Source of the DNA: Nemertoderma westbladi
Lineage: Eukaryota > Xenacoelomorpha > Nemertodermatida > Nemertodermatidae
Assembly (NCBI GenBank): GCA_032718475.1
Contig: JAUCBJ010001642.1
Span: 1-63,995 of the forward strand
Reading direction: 5' to 3'
DNA length: 63,995 bases
Made by a program: the position numbers and the translations under genes. This document shows positions 24,872-36,344 of this stretch, in pieces (position 1 is the stretch's first letter; every line of letters starts with the position of its first letter). Below the pieces are notes generated by a model that made no database searches, was not told the origin of the DNA, and saw only the letters and a list, made by a program, of their open reading frames with translations.

Positions 24872-27800
24872 GTGGGGAAACTAGACGAAAATAAAAGGGG
24901 GAGACAGGTGGGGAAACTAGACGAAAATAAAAGGGAGAGACAGGTGGGGAAACTAGACGAAAATAAGAGGAGACAGGTGGGGAAACTAGACGAAAATAAA
25001 AGGGAGAGACAGGTGGGGAAACTAGACGAAAATAAAAGGGGGAGACAGGTGGGCAAACTAGACGAAAATAAAAGGGGGAGACAGGTGGGGAAACTAGACG
25101 AAAATAAAAGGGGGAGACAGGTGGGGAAACTAGACGAAAATAAAAGGGAGAGACAGGTAGGCAAACTAGACGAAAATAAAAGGGGGAGACAGGTGGGGAA
25201 ACTAGACGAAAATAAAAGGGGGAGACAGGTGGGTGGTGAAACTAGACGAAAATAAAAGGGAGAGACAGGTGGGGAAACTAGACGAAAATAAAAGGGGGAG
25301 ACAGGTGGGTGGGGAAACTAGACGAAAATAAAAGGGAGAGACAGGTGGGGAAACTAAACGAAAATAAAAGGGAGAGACAGGTGGGGAAACTAGACGAAAA
25401 TAAAAGGGAGAGCCAGGTGGGGAAACTAGACGAAAATAAAAGGGGGAGACAGGTGGGGAAACTAGACGAAAATAAAAGGGTGAGACAGGTGGGGAAACTG
25501 GCCGAAAATAAAAGGGAGAGACAGGTGGGGGAACTAGATGAAAATAAAAGTGGGAGACAGGTGGGGAAACTAGACGAAAATAAAAGGGAGAGGCAGGTGG
25601 GGAAACTAGACGAAAATAAAAGGGAGAGACAGGTGGGGAAACTAGACGAAAATAAAAGGGAGAGTCAGGTGGGGAAACTAGACGAAAATAAAAGGGGGAG
25701 ACAGGTGGGGAAACTAGACGAAAATAAAAGGGAGAGACAGGTGGGGAAACTGGACGAAAATATAAGGGGGAGACAGGTGGGGAAAGTGGACGAAAATAAA
25801 AGGAGGAGACAGGTGGGGAAACTAGACGAAAATAAAAGGGGGAGACAGGTGGGCAAACTAGACGAAAATAAAAGGGGGAGACAGGTGGGGAAACTAGACG
25901 AAAATAAAAGGGAAAGACAGGTGGGGAAACTAGACGAAAATAAAAGGAGGAGACAGGTGGGGAAACTAGACGAAAATAAAAGGGGGAGACAGGTGGGGAA
26001 ACTAGACGAAAATAAAAGGAGGAGACAGGTGGGAAAACTAGACGAAAATAAAAGGGGGAGACAGGTGGGGAAACTGGATGAATATAAAAGGGGGAGACAG
26101 GTGGGGAAACTGGACGAAAATAAAAGGGGGAGACAGGTGGGCAAACTAGAAGAAAATAAAAGGGAGAGACAGGTGGGAAACTAGACGAAAATAAAAGGGG
26201 GAGACAGGTGGGGAAACTGGACGAAAATATAAGGGAGAGACAGGTGGGGAAACTGGACGAAAATAAAAGGGGGAGACAGGTGGGGAAACTAGACGAAAAT
26301 AAAAGGGAGAGACAGGTGGGGAAACTAGACGAAAATAAAAGGGGGAGACAGGTGGGGAAACTGGAAGAAAATAAAAGGGAGAGACAGGTGGGGAAACTAG
26401 ACGAAAATAAAAGGAGGAGACAGGTGGGGAAACTGGAAGAAAATAAAAGGGAGAGACAGGTGGGGAAACTAGACGAAAATAAAAGGAGGGGACAGGTGGG
26501 GAAACTAGACGAAAATAAAAGGGGGAGACAGGTGGGGAAACTAGACGAAAATAAAAGGGAGAGACAGGTGGGGAAACTGGACGAAAATATAAGGGGGAGA
26601 CAGGTGGGGAAAGTGGACGAAAATAAAAGGGAAAGACAGGTGGGGAAACTAGACGAAAATAAAAGGAGGAGACAGGTGGGGAAACTAGACGAAAATAAAA
26701 GGGGGAGACAGGTGGGGAAACTAGACGAAAATAAAAGGAGGAGACAGGTGGGAAAACTAGACGAAAATAAAAGGGGGAGACAGGTGGGCAAACTAGACAA
26801 AAATAAAAGGGGGAGACAGGTGGGGAAACTAGACGAAAATAAAAGGGGGAGACAGGTGGGCAAACTAGACGAAAATAAAAGGGGGAGACAGGTGGGGAAA
26901 CTAGACGAAAATAAAAGGGGGAGACAGGTGGGGAAACTAGACGAAAATAAAAGGGGGAGACATGTGGGGAAACTAGACGAAAATAAAAGGGGGAGACAGG
27001 TGGGGAAACTAGACGAAAATAAAAGGGGGAGACAGGTGGGGAAACTAGACGAAAATAAAAGGGGGAGACAGGTGGGGAAACTGGACGAAAATAAAAGGGG
27101 GAGACAGGTGGGGAAACTAGACGAAAATAAAAGGGGGAGAAGGTGGGGAAACTAGACGAAAATAAAAGGGGGAGACGGGTGGGGAAACTAGACGAAAATA
27201 AAAGGGGGAGACAGGTGGGGAAACTAGACGAAAATAAAAGGGGGAGACAGGTGGGGAAACTAGACGAAAATAAAAGGGAGACAGGTGGGGAAACTAGAAG
27301 AAAATAAAAGGGAGACAGGTGGGGAAACTAGACGAAAATAAAAGGGGGAGACAGGTGGGGAAACTAGACGAAAATAAAAGGGAGAGACAGGTGGGGAAAC
27401 TAGACGAAAATAAGAGGAGACAGGTGGGGAAACTAGACGAAAATAAAAGGGAGAGACAGGTGGGGAAACTAGACGAAAATAAAAGGGGGAGACAGGTGGG
27501 CAAACTAGACGAAAATAAAAGGGGGAGACAGGTGGGGAAACTAGACGAAAATAAAAGGGGGAGACAGGTGGGGAAACTAGACGAAAATAAAAGGGAGAGA
27601 CAGGTAGGCAAACTAGACGAAAATAAAAGGGGGAGACAGGTGGGGAAACTAGACGAAAATAAAAGGGGGAGACAGGTGGGTGGTGAAACTAGACGAAAAT
27701 AAAAGGGAGAGACAGGTGGGGAAACTAGACGAAAATAAAAGGGGGAGACAGGTGGGTGGGGAAACTAGACGAAAATAAAAGGGAGAGACAGGTGGGGAAA

Positions 27801-30770
27801 CTAAACGAAAATAAAAGGGAGAGACAGGTGGGGAAACTAGACGAAAATAAAAGGGAGAGCCAGGTGGGGAAACTAGACGAAAATAAAAGGGGGAGACAGG
27901 TGGGGAAACTAGACGAAAATAAAAGGGTGAGACAGGTGGGGAAACTAGACGAAAATAAAAGGGGGAGACAGGTGGGGAAACTAGACGAAAATAAAAGGGA
28001 GAGACAGGTGGGGAAACTGGACGAAAATATAAGGGGGAGACAGGTGGGGAAAGTGGACGAAAATAAAAGGAGGAGACAGGTGGGGAAACTAGACGAAAAT
28101 AAAAGGGGGAGACAGGTGGGCAAACTAGACGAAAATAAAAGGGGGAGACAGGTGGGGAAACTAGACGAAAATAAAAGGGAGAGGCAGGTGGGGAAACTAG
28201 ACGAAAATAAAAGGGAGAGACAGGTGGGGAAACTAGACGAAAATAAAAGGGAGAGACAGGTGGGGAAACTAGACGAAAATAAAAGGGGGAGACAGGTGGG
28301 GAAACTAGACGAAAATAAAAGGGAGAGACAGGTGGGGAAACTGGACGAAAATATAAGGGGGAGACAGGTGGGGAAAGTGGACGAAAATAAAAGGAGGAGA
28401 CAGGTGGGGAAACTAGACGAAAATAAAAGGGGGAGACAGGTGGGCAAACTAGAAGAAAATAAAAGTGGGAGACAGGTGGGGAAACTAGACGAAAATAAAA
28501 GGAGGAGACAGGTGGGGAAACTAGACGAAAATAAAAGGGGGAGACAGGTGGGGAAACTAGACGAAAATAAAAGGAGGAGACAGGTGGGGAAACTAGACGA
28601 AAATAAAAGGGGGAGACAGGTGGGGAAACTAGACGAAAATAAAAGGGAAAGACAGGTGGGGAAACTAGACGAAAATAAAAGGAGGAGACAGGTGGGGAAA
28701 CTAGACGAAAATAAAAGGGAAAGACAGGTGGGGAAACTAGACGAAAATAAAAGGGAGAGACAGGTGGGGAAACTAGACGAAAATAAAAGGGGGAGACAGG
28801 TGGGGAAACTAGACGAAAATAAAAGGGAAAGACAGGTGGGGAAACTAGACGAAAATAAAAGGAGGAGACAGGTGGGGAAACTAGACGAAAATAAAAGGGG
28901 GAGACAGGTGGGGAAACTAGACGAAAATAAAAGGAGGAGACAGGTGGGAAAACTAGACGAAAATAAAAGGGGGAGACAGGTGGGGAAACTGGATGAATAT
29001 AAAAGGGGGAGACAGGTGGGGAAACTGGACGAAAATAAAAGGGGGAGACAGGTGGGCAAACTAGAAGAAAATAAAAGGGAGAGACAGGTGGGAAACTAGA
29101 CGAAAATAAAAGGGGGAGACAGGTGGGGAAACTGGACGAAAATATAAGGGAGAGACAGGTGGGGAAACTGGACGAAAATAAAAGGGGGAGACAGGTGGGG
29201 AAACTAGACGAAAATAAAAGGGAGAGACAGGTGGGGAAACTAGACGAAAATAAAAGGGAGAGACAGGTGGGGAAACTAGACGAAAATAAAAGGGGGAGAC
29301 AGGTGGGGAAACTGGAAGAAAATAAAAGGGAGAGACAGGTGGGGAAACTAGACGAAAATAAAAGGAGGAGACAGGTGGGGAAACTGGAAGAAAATAAAAG
29401 GGAGAGACAGGTGGGGAAACTAGACGAAAATAAAAGGAGGGGACAGGTGGGGAAACTAGACGAAAATAAAAGGGGGAGACAGGTGGGGAAACTAGACGAA
29501 AATAAAAGGGAGAGACAGGTGGGGAAACTGGACGAAAATATAAGGGGGAGACAGGTGGGGAAAGTGGACGAAAATAAAAGGGAAAGACAGGTGGGGAAAC
29601 TAGACGAAAATAAAAGGGGGAGACAGGTGGGGAAACTAGACGAAAATAAAAGGGAGAGACAGGTGGGGAAACTGGACGAAAATATAAGGGGGAGACAGGT
29701 GGGGAAAGTGGACGAAAATAAAAGGAGGAGACAGGTGGGGAAACTAGACGAAAATAAAAGGGGGAGACAGGTGGGCAAACTAGACGAAAATAAAAGGGGG
29801 AGACAGGTGGGGAAACTAGACGAAAATAAAAGGGAGAGGCAGGTGGGGAAACTAGACGAAAATAAAAGGGAGAGACAGGTGGGGAAACTAGACGAAAATA
29901 AAAGGGAGAGACAGGTGGGGAAACTAGACGAAAATAAAAGGGGGAGACAGGTGGGGAAACTAGACGAAAATAAAAGGGAGAGACAGGTGGGGAAACTGGA
30001 CGAAAATATAAGGGGGAGACAGGTGGGGAAAGTGGACGAAAATAAAAGGAGGAGACAGGTGGGGAAACTAGACGAAAATAAAAGGGGGAGACAGGTGGGC
30101 AAACTAGAAGAAAATAAAAGTGGGAGACAGGTGGGGAAACTAGACGAAAATAAAAGGAGGAGACAGGTGGGGAAACTAGACGAAAATAAAAGGGGGAGAC
30201 AGGTGGGGAAACTAGACGAAAATAAAAGGAGGAGACAGGTGGGGAAACTAGACGAAAATAAAAGGGGGAGACAGGTGGGGAAACTAGACGAAAATAAAAG
30301 GGAAAGACAGGTGGGGAAACTAGACGAAAATAAAAGGAGGAGACAGGTGGGGAAACTAGACGAAAATAAAAGGGAAAGACAGGTGGGGAAACTAGACGAA
30401 AATAAAAGGGAGAGACAGGTGGGGAAACTAGACGAAAATAAAAGGGGGAGACAGGTGGGGAAACTAGACGAAAATAAAAGGGGGAGACAGGTGGGGAAAC
30501 TAGACGAAAATAAAAGGGAGGAGACAGGTGGGGAAACTAGACGAAAATAAAAGGGGGAGACAGGTGGGGAAACTAGACGAAAATAAAAGGGGAGACAGGT
30601 GGGGAAACTAGACGAAAATAAAAGGGGGAGACAGGTGGGGAAACTGGATGAAAATAAAAGGGGGAGACAGGTGGGGAAACTGGACGAAAATAAAAGGGGG
30701 AGACAGGTGGGCAAACTAGAAGAAAATAAAAGGGAGAGACAGGTGGGAAACTAGACGAAAATAAAAGGGG
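24872..30770 (+). repeat. Higher-order repeats with periods 2,447 and 2,915 bp
   Basis: The shortened unit AATAAGAGGAGACAGG and the GGGTGGTGAAAC insertion recur 2,447 bp apart (24872/27319 and 25309/27756). The variant GATGAATATAAAAG recurs 2,915 bp apart. The difference, 468 bp, is exactly 13 units, so a 13-unit insertion distinguishes the copies. Confidence 0.85.
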
Positions 30771-32234
30771 GAGACAGGTGGGGAAACTGGACGAAAATAT
30801 AAGGGAGAGACAGGTGGGGAAACTGGACGAAAATAAAAGGGGGAGACAGGTGGGGAAACTAGACGAAAATAAAAGGGAGAGACAGGTGGGGAAACTAGAC
30901 GAAAATAAAAGGGAGAGACAGGTGGGGAAACTAGACGAAAATAAAAGGGGGAGACAGGTGGGGAAACTGGAAGAAAATAAAAGGGAGAGACAGGTGGGGA
31001 AACTAGACGAAAATAAAAGGAGGAGACAGGTGGGGAAACTGGACGAAAATAAAAGGGGAGACAGGTGGGGAAACTAGACGAAAATAAAAGGGGGAGACAG
31101 GTGGGGAAACTAGACGAAAATAAAAGGGGGAGACAGGTGGGGAAACTAGACGAAAATAAAAGGGAGAGACAGGTGGGGAAACTGGACGAAAATATAAGGG
31201 GGAGACAGGTGGGGAAACTGGACGAAAATAAAAGGGGGAGACAGGTGGGGAAACTAGACGAAAATAAAAGGAGGAGACAGGTGGGGAAACTAGACGAAAA
31301 TAAAAGGGGGAGACAGGTGGGGAAACTAGACGAAAATAAAAGGGGAGACAGGTGGGAAAACTAGACGAAAATAAAAGGGGGAGACAGGTGGGGAAACTAG
31401 ACGAAAATAAAAGGGGGAGACAGGTGGGGAAACTAGACGAAAATAAAAGGGGGAGACAGGTGGGGAAACTAGACGAAAATAAAAGGGGGAGACAGGTGGG
31501 GAAACTAGACGAAAATAAAAGGGGGAGACAGGTGGGGAAACTAGACGAAAATAAAAGGAGGAGACAGGTGGGGAAACTAGACGAAAATAAAAGGGGGAGA
31601 CAGGTGGGGAAACTGGACGAAAATATAAGGGAGAGACAGGTGGGGAAACTGGACGAAAATAAAAGGGGGAGACAGGTGGGGAAACTAGACGAAAATAAAA
31701 GGGAGAGACAGGTGGGAAACTAGAAGAAAATAAAAGGGAGAGACTGGTGGGGAAACTAGACGAAAATAAAAGGGGGAGACAGGTGGGGAAACTAGACGAA
31801 AATAAAAGGGGGAGACAGGTGGGGAAACTGGACGAAAATAAAGGGAGAGACAGGTGGGGAAACTAGACGAAAATAAAAGGGAGAGACAGGTGGGGAAACT
31901 AGACGAAAATAAAAGGGGGAGACAGGTGGGCAAACTAGACGAAAATAAAAGGGGGAGACAGGTGGGGAAACTAGACGAAAATAAAAGGGAGAGACAGGTG
32001 GGGAAACTAGACGAAAATAAAAGGGGGAGACAGGTGGGGAAACTGGACGAAAATATAAGGGAGAGACAGGTGGGGAAACTGGACGAAAATAAATGGGAGA
32101 GGCAGTTGGGGAAAGTGGACGAAAATAAAAGGGAGAGACAGGTGGGGAAACTGGACGAAAATATAAGGGGGAGATAGGTGGGGAAACTAGAAGAAAATAA
32201 AAGGGGGAGACAGGTGGGGAAACTGGACGAAAAT

Positions 32235-33130
32235 CCCATCACGGCATGACGCCGAATATAAATCTTGTAAATCTCGTCTTAATCATATTTATAAATTAAA
32301 GGAAAGGAACAGGTTACAGAGGCACATAGTTATTCGAAGTAAAACGATAATCTAAAATCAATAGAACAGTTTTAGTAATCAGCCGCGTCGATTTTCCCCT
32401 GGAGAGACTAAAGTAAATTATTACAGTCTAGATATGTAGTGTTTCATCTCGCACTAAAATAACGAAATATATAGTGACATACGTATAATACATCTTATAC
32501 ATTACAGTTTGAAAGCTACATAGGTGATAAAGTACATCAGATACCGATTATATAAATAGGACAACGACAACACATCAACTGGAGGCCGGACATCTCTTAT
32601 CCGGAATACTCGAGTCCGGATTATTCGTGTAAAACCTCTATCCCTTTAACATATGATTATTAAGGAAGGAGCAGGTTACATTGGCGGGAATTTATAACCA
32701 AAACAATAAACTATAATTACGTACATTGGCTATCCGATTACGAACAGACCTGATAACGGAGACGAGTTGTCTAGACACGGACACAAGCTGTATGGACCCA
32801 AGTGATGTGTATCTCTAATATATTCTTACTTTTATGCGGTTTCGGATCACTTTGTTTTCTCCTTGATGACATCGTTCTATATACTATTATTGTCAGTCGT
32901 CTATTCACGGGCCCCTTCGTTATGGAACCTGTACTATAAAACCTTATAGTCGGTAGGCCTGTTTATACTGGCTCCTCCTACTGGTTACTCCAAAGCTAAT
33001 TAACAATAATTGCACACAACATATTACAGTATACAATTAATTATATTAGAAAATAGTTATAAAGAAATCGTTCTGATCTATCTGCTTATCTAACAATAAA
33101 TTGTGATAGTAATTAGTGAATAAATGTCAA
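32235..33130. other. Right flank of the minisatellite, no gene seen
   Basis: No ORF of interest. Contains two direct words GGAAAGGAACAGGTTACAG (about 32,301) and GGAAGGAGCAGGTTACATT (about 32,664), which mirror inverted words on the left flank. A short palindrome lies at 32599-32621 (ATCCGGA ... TCCGGAT). Confidence 0.4.
32387..32406 (-). repeat. Right copy of 20-bp inverted repeat flanking the minisatellite
   Basis: GTCGATTTTCCCCTGGAGAG is the exact reverse complement of 9148-9167. Confidence 0.8.
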
Positions 33131-33957
33131 TGGGGGGTGGGGTAGGGTAGGGTAGGGTAGGGTGGGGTAGGGTAGGGTAGGGTAGGGTAGGGTAGGGTAG
33201 GGTGGGTCGGGTAGGGTAGGGTAGGGTAGGGTAGGGTAGGGTAGGGTAGGGTAGGGTCGGGTAGGGTAGGGTAGGGTCGGGTCGGGTCGGGTGGGGTGGG
33301 GTGGGGTAGGGTAGGGTAGGGTAGGGTAGGGTAGGGTAGGGTAGGGTAGGGTAGGGTAGGGTAGGGTAGGGTAGGGTAGGGTAGGGTAGGGTAGGGTAGG
33401 GGTAGGGTAGGGTAGGGTAGGGTAGGGTAGGGTAGGGTAGGGTAGGGTAGGTAGGGTAGGGTAGGGTAGGGTAGGGGTAGGGTAGGGTAGGGTAGGGTAG
33501 GGTAGGGTAGGGTAGGGTAGGGTAGGGTAGGGTAGGGTAGGGTAGGGTAGGGTAGGGTAGGGTAGGGTAGGGTAGGGTAGGGTAGGGTAGGGTAGGGTAG
33601 GGTAGGGTAGGGTAGGGTAGGGTAGGGTAGGGTAGGGTAGGGTAGGGTAGGGTAGGGTAGGGTAGGGTAGGGTAGGGTAGGGTAGGGTAGGGTAGGGTAG
33701 GGTAGGGTAGGGTAGGGTAGGGTAGGGTAGGGTAGGGTAGGGTAGGGTAGGGTAGGGTAGGGTAGGGTAGGGTAGGGTAGGGTAGGGTAGGGTAGGGTAG
33801 GGTAGGGTAGGGTAGGGTAGGGTAGGGTAGGGTAGGGTAGGGTAGGGTAGGGTAGGGTAGGGTAGGGTAGGGTAGGGTAGGGTAGGGTAGGGTAGGGTAG
33901 GGTAGGGTAGGGTAGGGTAGGGTAGGGTAGGGTAGGGTAGGGTAGGGTAGGGTAGGG
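33131..33957 (+). repeat. (GGGTA)n pentamer array, about 165 copies
   Basis: The left third (33,131-33,480) contains variants GGGGT, GGGTC and frame slips. From about 33,480 to 33,957 the array is essentially perfect. It differs from the metazoan telomere repeat by one T per unit. Confidence 0.95.
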
Positions 33958-35164
33958 TAGGGACGGATTATGGATTTTCTGGCCCCCCGGCAGTCGCAAC
34001 TTACTTTTGCAAAAAATTTTGGACCCCGTTGGTAAAAAGTAATTATTATTTTTTCCAAAAAATTTACACCAAAAGACATCAATCAATTGTATATTTAGGT
34101 ACGACTGACATTCTGACAGATTCTGAGAAATAATGTGTGACTTTGATTGATTGTGATATAATTTTGAAAATAATCGGCAAATCAATGAATTAGATACAAA
34201 AATTACTTAAAAAACGCATTTTGCCATCCTTTGTGACTACTGAACTCGTGAATGATTTCAGATAAATCTAATTGAAAAGAAAAGTAAATGTTAATAATTG
34301 TAATACAGTAATAAATTACTATTCATTCAAATCCAAATTTTTGCTAACGTTTTCCTTTAAACATTAGACTTTAAACATTTTTTTAAACACTTTAAACAGT
34401 ATTTTAAACATTTTATGGGATATTGTGTATATCTCGGCGCGGCTTTAAGTAATTTAATTATGCAAAAAGAAAGAAACAAAATAAAATTTACTTCCGAAGA
34501 ATCAGCGCAGTGATTAAAATAATTAAAATATTATTAACAATACAATAATGATTACGATACTACTGTATTATGAGCACTTAATACACTCATAATTAACGTA
34601 CCAATCCAATGCAATATCATTGTTACAATTGGATGGAAAGCCCTTTCGCTCAGCACATTGACCTCCTTCACTTGGCAACCACAGACAGCTACGCCGCTAG
34701 CCAGACAGCCAATATAATCAACTCGCCTTCACCCTATTGGTTGCCTGGCTAGCGGCATACAGTAGTAGCTGCGAGTCCAGTCTGGGTAGCCGAATCGAGG
34801 TAACATAGTAAATGCAACTCCTTGCTTATCCAACTACTGGTTCACTCTCAAGTTAAATAATTACATGTTCTGGAATGAATATTTACAACATTGGCTTCTG
34901 CTATCCGTTGCCTACCATTTAAGGGCCCTTCTATTTTATTTCAATGGCATTCTCTAATCGTATCTGTCTATCAATGGTGCTATATGTGAGATATAAATAT
35001 TTATTGAACAGCCAGAAATAAATAAATAAATTAGGTTGTTTTATCAGTCTGTCAGTGAGATAATGTGCTGTAAATTTCTCTCAACTTGCGGGCCCCTTCC
35101 AACTTACGGGCCCCCGGCAGCTGCCCCTGTTGCCCCCCCCCCCCCCCCCCTTAATCCGTCCCTG
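33958..35164. mobile_element. Non-autonomous hAT-like DNA transposon, 1.2 kb
   Basis: The ends are inverted: the left reads AGGGACGGATTA (33959-33970) and the right end is its exact complement, TAATCCGTCCCTG. The outermost base is T on the left and C on the right (read inwards). CAGGG-type ends and an 8-bp target duplication are typical of hAT elements. Both sides are flanked by GGGTAGGG (33950-33957 and 35165-35172), though the repeat background makes that weaker evidence. The inner borders are pyrimidine/G-rich (GGCCCCCCGGCAG and GGGCCCCCGGCAG, in direct orientation). There is an 18-C run at 35133-35150. No transposase ORF is present. Confidence 0.65.
34693..34756. repeat. Imperfect hairpin inside the hAT-like element
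   Basis: GCCGCTAGCCAGACAGCCAAT pairs with ATTGGTTGCCTGGCTAGCGGC with one or two mismatches across a 22-bp loop. Confidence 0.7.
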
Positions 35165-35425
35165 GGGTAGGGTTAGGGTTAGGGTTAGGGTTAGGGTTAG
35201 GGTTAGGGTTAGGGTTAGGGTTGGGTAGGGTTAGGGTTAGGGTTAGGGTTAGGGTTAGGGTTAGGGTTAGGGTTAGGGTTAGGGTTAGGGTTAGGGTTAG
35301 GGTTAGGGTTAGGGTTAGGGTTAGGGTTAGGGTTAGGGTTAGGGTTAGGGTTAGGGTTAGGGTTAGGGTTAGGGTTAGGGTTAGGGTTAGGGTTAGGGTT
35401 AGGGTTAGGGTTAGGGTTAGGGTAG
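35165..35425 (+). repeat. Interstitial telomere-type array (GGGTTA)n, about 43 copies
   Basis: Near-perfect GGGTTA hexamers, one GGGTA unit at the left border, and one GGTTGGGTA interruption near 35,219. The sequence continues into unique DNA on the right, so this is not a chromosome end. Confidence 0.95.
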
Positions 35426-35656
35426 GAACTGCATACCGTTTATTGAAAGTTGCTATAATTAATTATTTTTTACGGTTTAATTTCAGATTTAAATTGAATG
35501 CTTAATTGTAGTACCGGTACAGAATGTTGTAGGCTTATCATGTATGGTTTATTGTTTATAGTATCAGTATGTATATTCCTTTTTACATGTTTTGTACAGG
35601 AATTAAAACGAATCAATCAATCAATCAATCAACAAATCAATCAATCAATCAATCAG
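35426..35656 (+). mobile_element. Probable 3' end of a LINE with (AATC)n tail
   Basis: A unique AT-rich stretch ends in TTTTGTACAGGAATTAAAACG followed by AATC repeats (35,611-35,655). This is the form of a CR1/L2-type LINE 3' end with a microsatellite tail. Three GGGTA units follow. No coding part is left. Confidence 0.4.
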
Positions 35657-35684
35657 GGTAGGGTAGGGTAGGATAGATAGGATA

Positions 35685-36025
35685 CTAGATAGATAGATAG
35701 ATTTATTTATACATTATGTAAAAACAATAACAAATACACCAAACAATGTACCGGTATAAAGGTATTGTCCAACATAACATATAGGATTACCCCTAAAGCT
35801 TTGCAGCTTATTTCCAAGGGGGTCCTTTATGTTACTTTGTTACAAATACAATAATACACTACACTAACCTAAAACCAATATAAAACGTAATTACACTATG
35901 TACATGTACAACTTTACCGAGAGCGTGACAATGTCCGACTCAACGATAAAGATGTAATGTACAGAACAATTTAATATAAAACGTAATTACAGTCTAAATA
36001 GTAAATAATTAATAAACTAATAAAA
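35685..36025 (-). mobile_element. LINE 3' end, family X copy 1 (5'-truncated)
   Basis: About 340 bp nearly identical to 55,467-55,811 and to the 3' UTR of the larger element at 59,822-60,155. It includes the words AATGTACCGGTATAAAGGTA and GCTTTGCAGCTTATTTCC. On the minus strand it ends in TAAATAAATC(TATC)n, a LINE microsatellite tail. Confidence 0.85.
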
Positions 36026-36344
36026 ATAAACTAGTCTAACTCTAACAACTACAAAATATCCAAACTTATTAAATAAATGTTTTGAGTGACTACTTATCAA
36101 CACCACTCAGCGTACTATCCAAACAATGTGCCTCAACACAGCAATAAGGAATCACTTGTATGTATGTAAGTAACGTAACAGCCAATCACGAACTTGTACG
36201 TAATGGGACACCCAATCACCTTCTCTGATATAGCCAAGCAACACGTGGGTGGGACCAATCATGATGTGGCAACAATCCTGTTACTGAGATGGCTACAGAG
36301 GGTTGGGAATGCTGGTCCTGGCACTTGGTCATAATAATAATATT
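36026..36344. other. Unique AT-rich spacer, no gene seen
   Basis: No recognisable coding content, repeat or RNA. A minus ORF overlapping the adjacent foldback element (36216-36710) has no domain. Confidence 0.4.

Larger units (their letters stand above)
9990..32234 (+). repeat. 22.2-kb minisatellite of a 36-bp unit, about 618 copies, with higher-order structure
   Basis: The unit reads, in two halves, GGGAAACTAGACGAAAATAA and AAGGGGGAGACAGGTG. The plus strand is about 80% purine. Common variants are GGGGGA/GGGAGA, CTAGAC/CTGGAC/CTGGAT, AAATAAA/AAATATA and GGGGAAA/GGGCAAA. Because 36 is divisible by three, one plus frame (GKLDENKRGRQV per unit) and two minus frames (PTCLPLLFSSSF and PPVSPFYFRLVS types) stay open for hundreds of codons. 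These are not credible proteins: indels of 1, 2 and 4 bp break the frame repeatedly (for example at 11,810, 13,763, 20,730 and 22,394), and variants do not favour silent positions. Large blocks are repeated as higher-order units (separate entries). I read it as a non-coding satellite expanded by unequal exchange or replication slippage. Whether it is transcribed cannot be judged. Confidence 0.95.

Noticed and set aside
9990-32234. Proteins of up to 1,021 residues in the 36-bp array (GKLDENKRGRQV, PTCLPLLFSSSF and PPVSPFYFRLVS repeats)
   Set aside because: Frames stay open only because the unit is 36 bp; frame-breaking indels are frequent and both strands are equally open.
9990-32234. CRISPR array
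   Set aside because: There are no unique spacers; units are contiguous and the context is animal retroelements.
33090-34185. PYPTL-repeat protein ORFs on the minus strand
   Set aside because: Translation of the GGGTA pentamer array.
35221-35505. RV-repeat ORF
   Set aside because: Translation of the GGGTTA telomere-type array.
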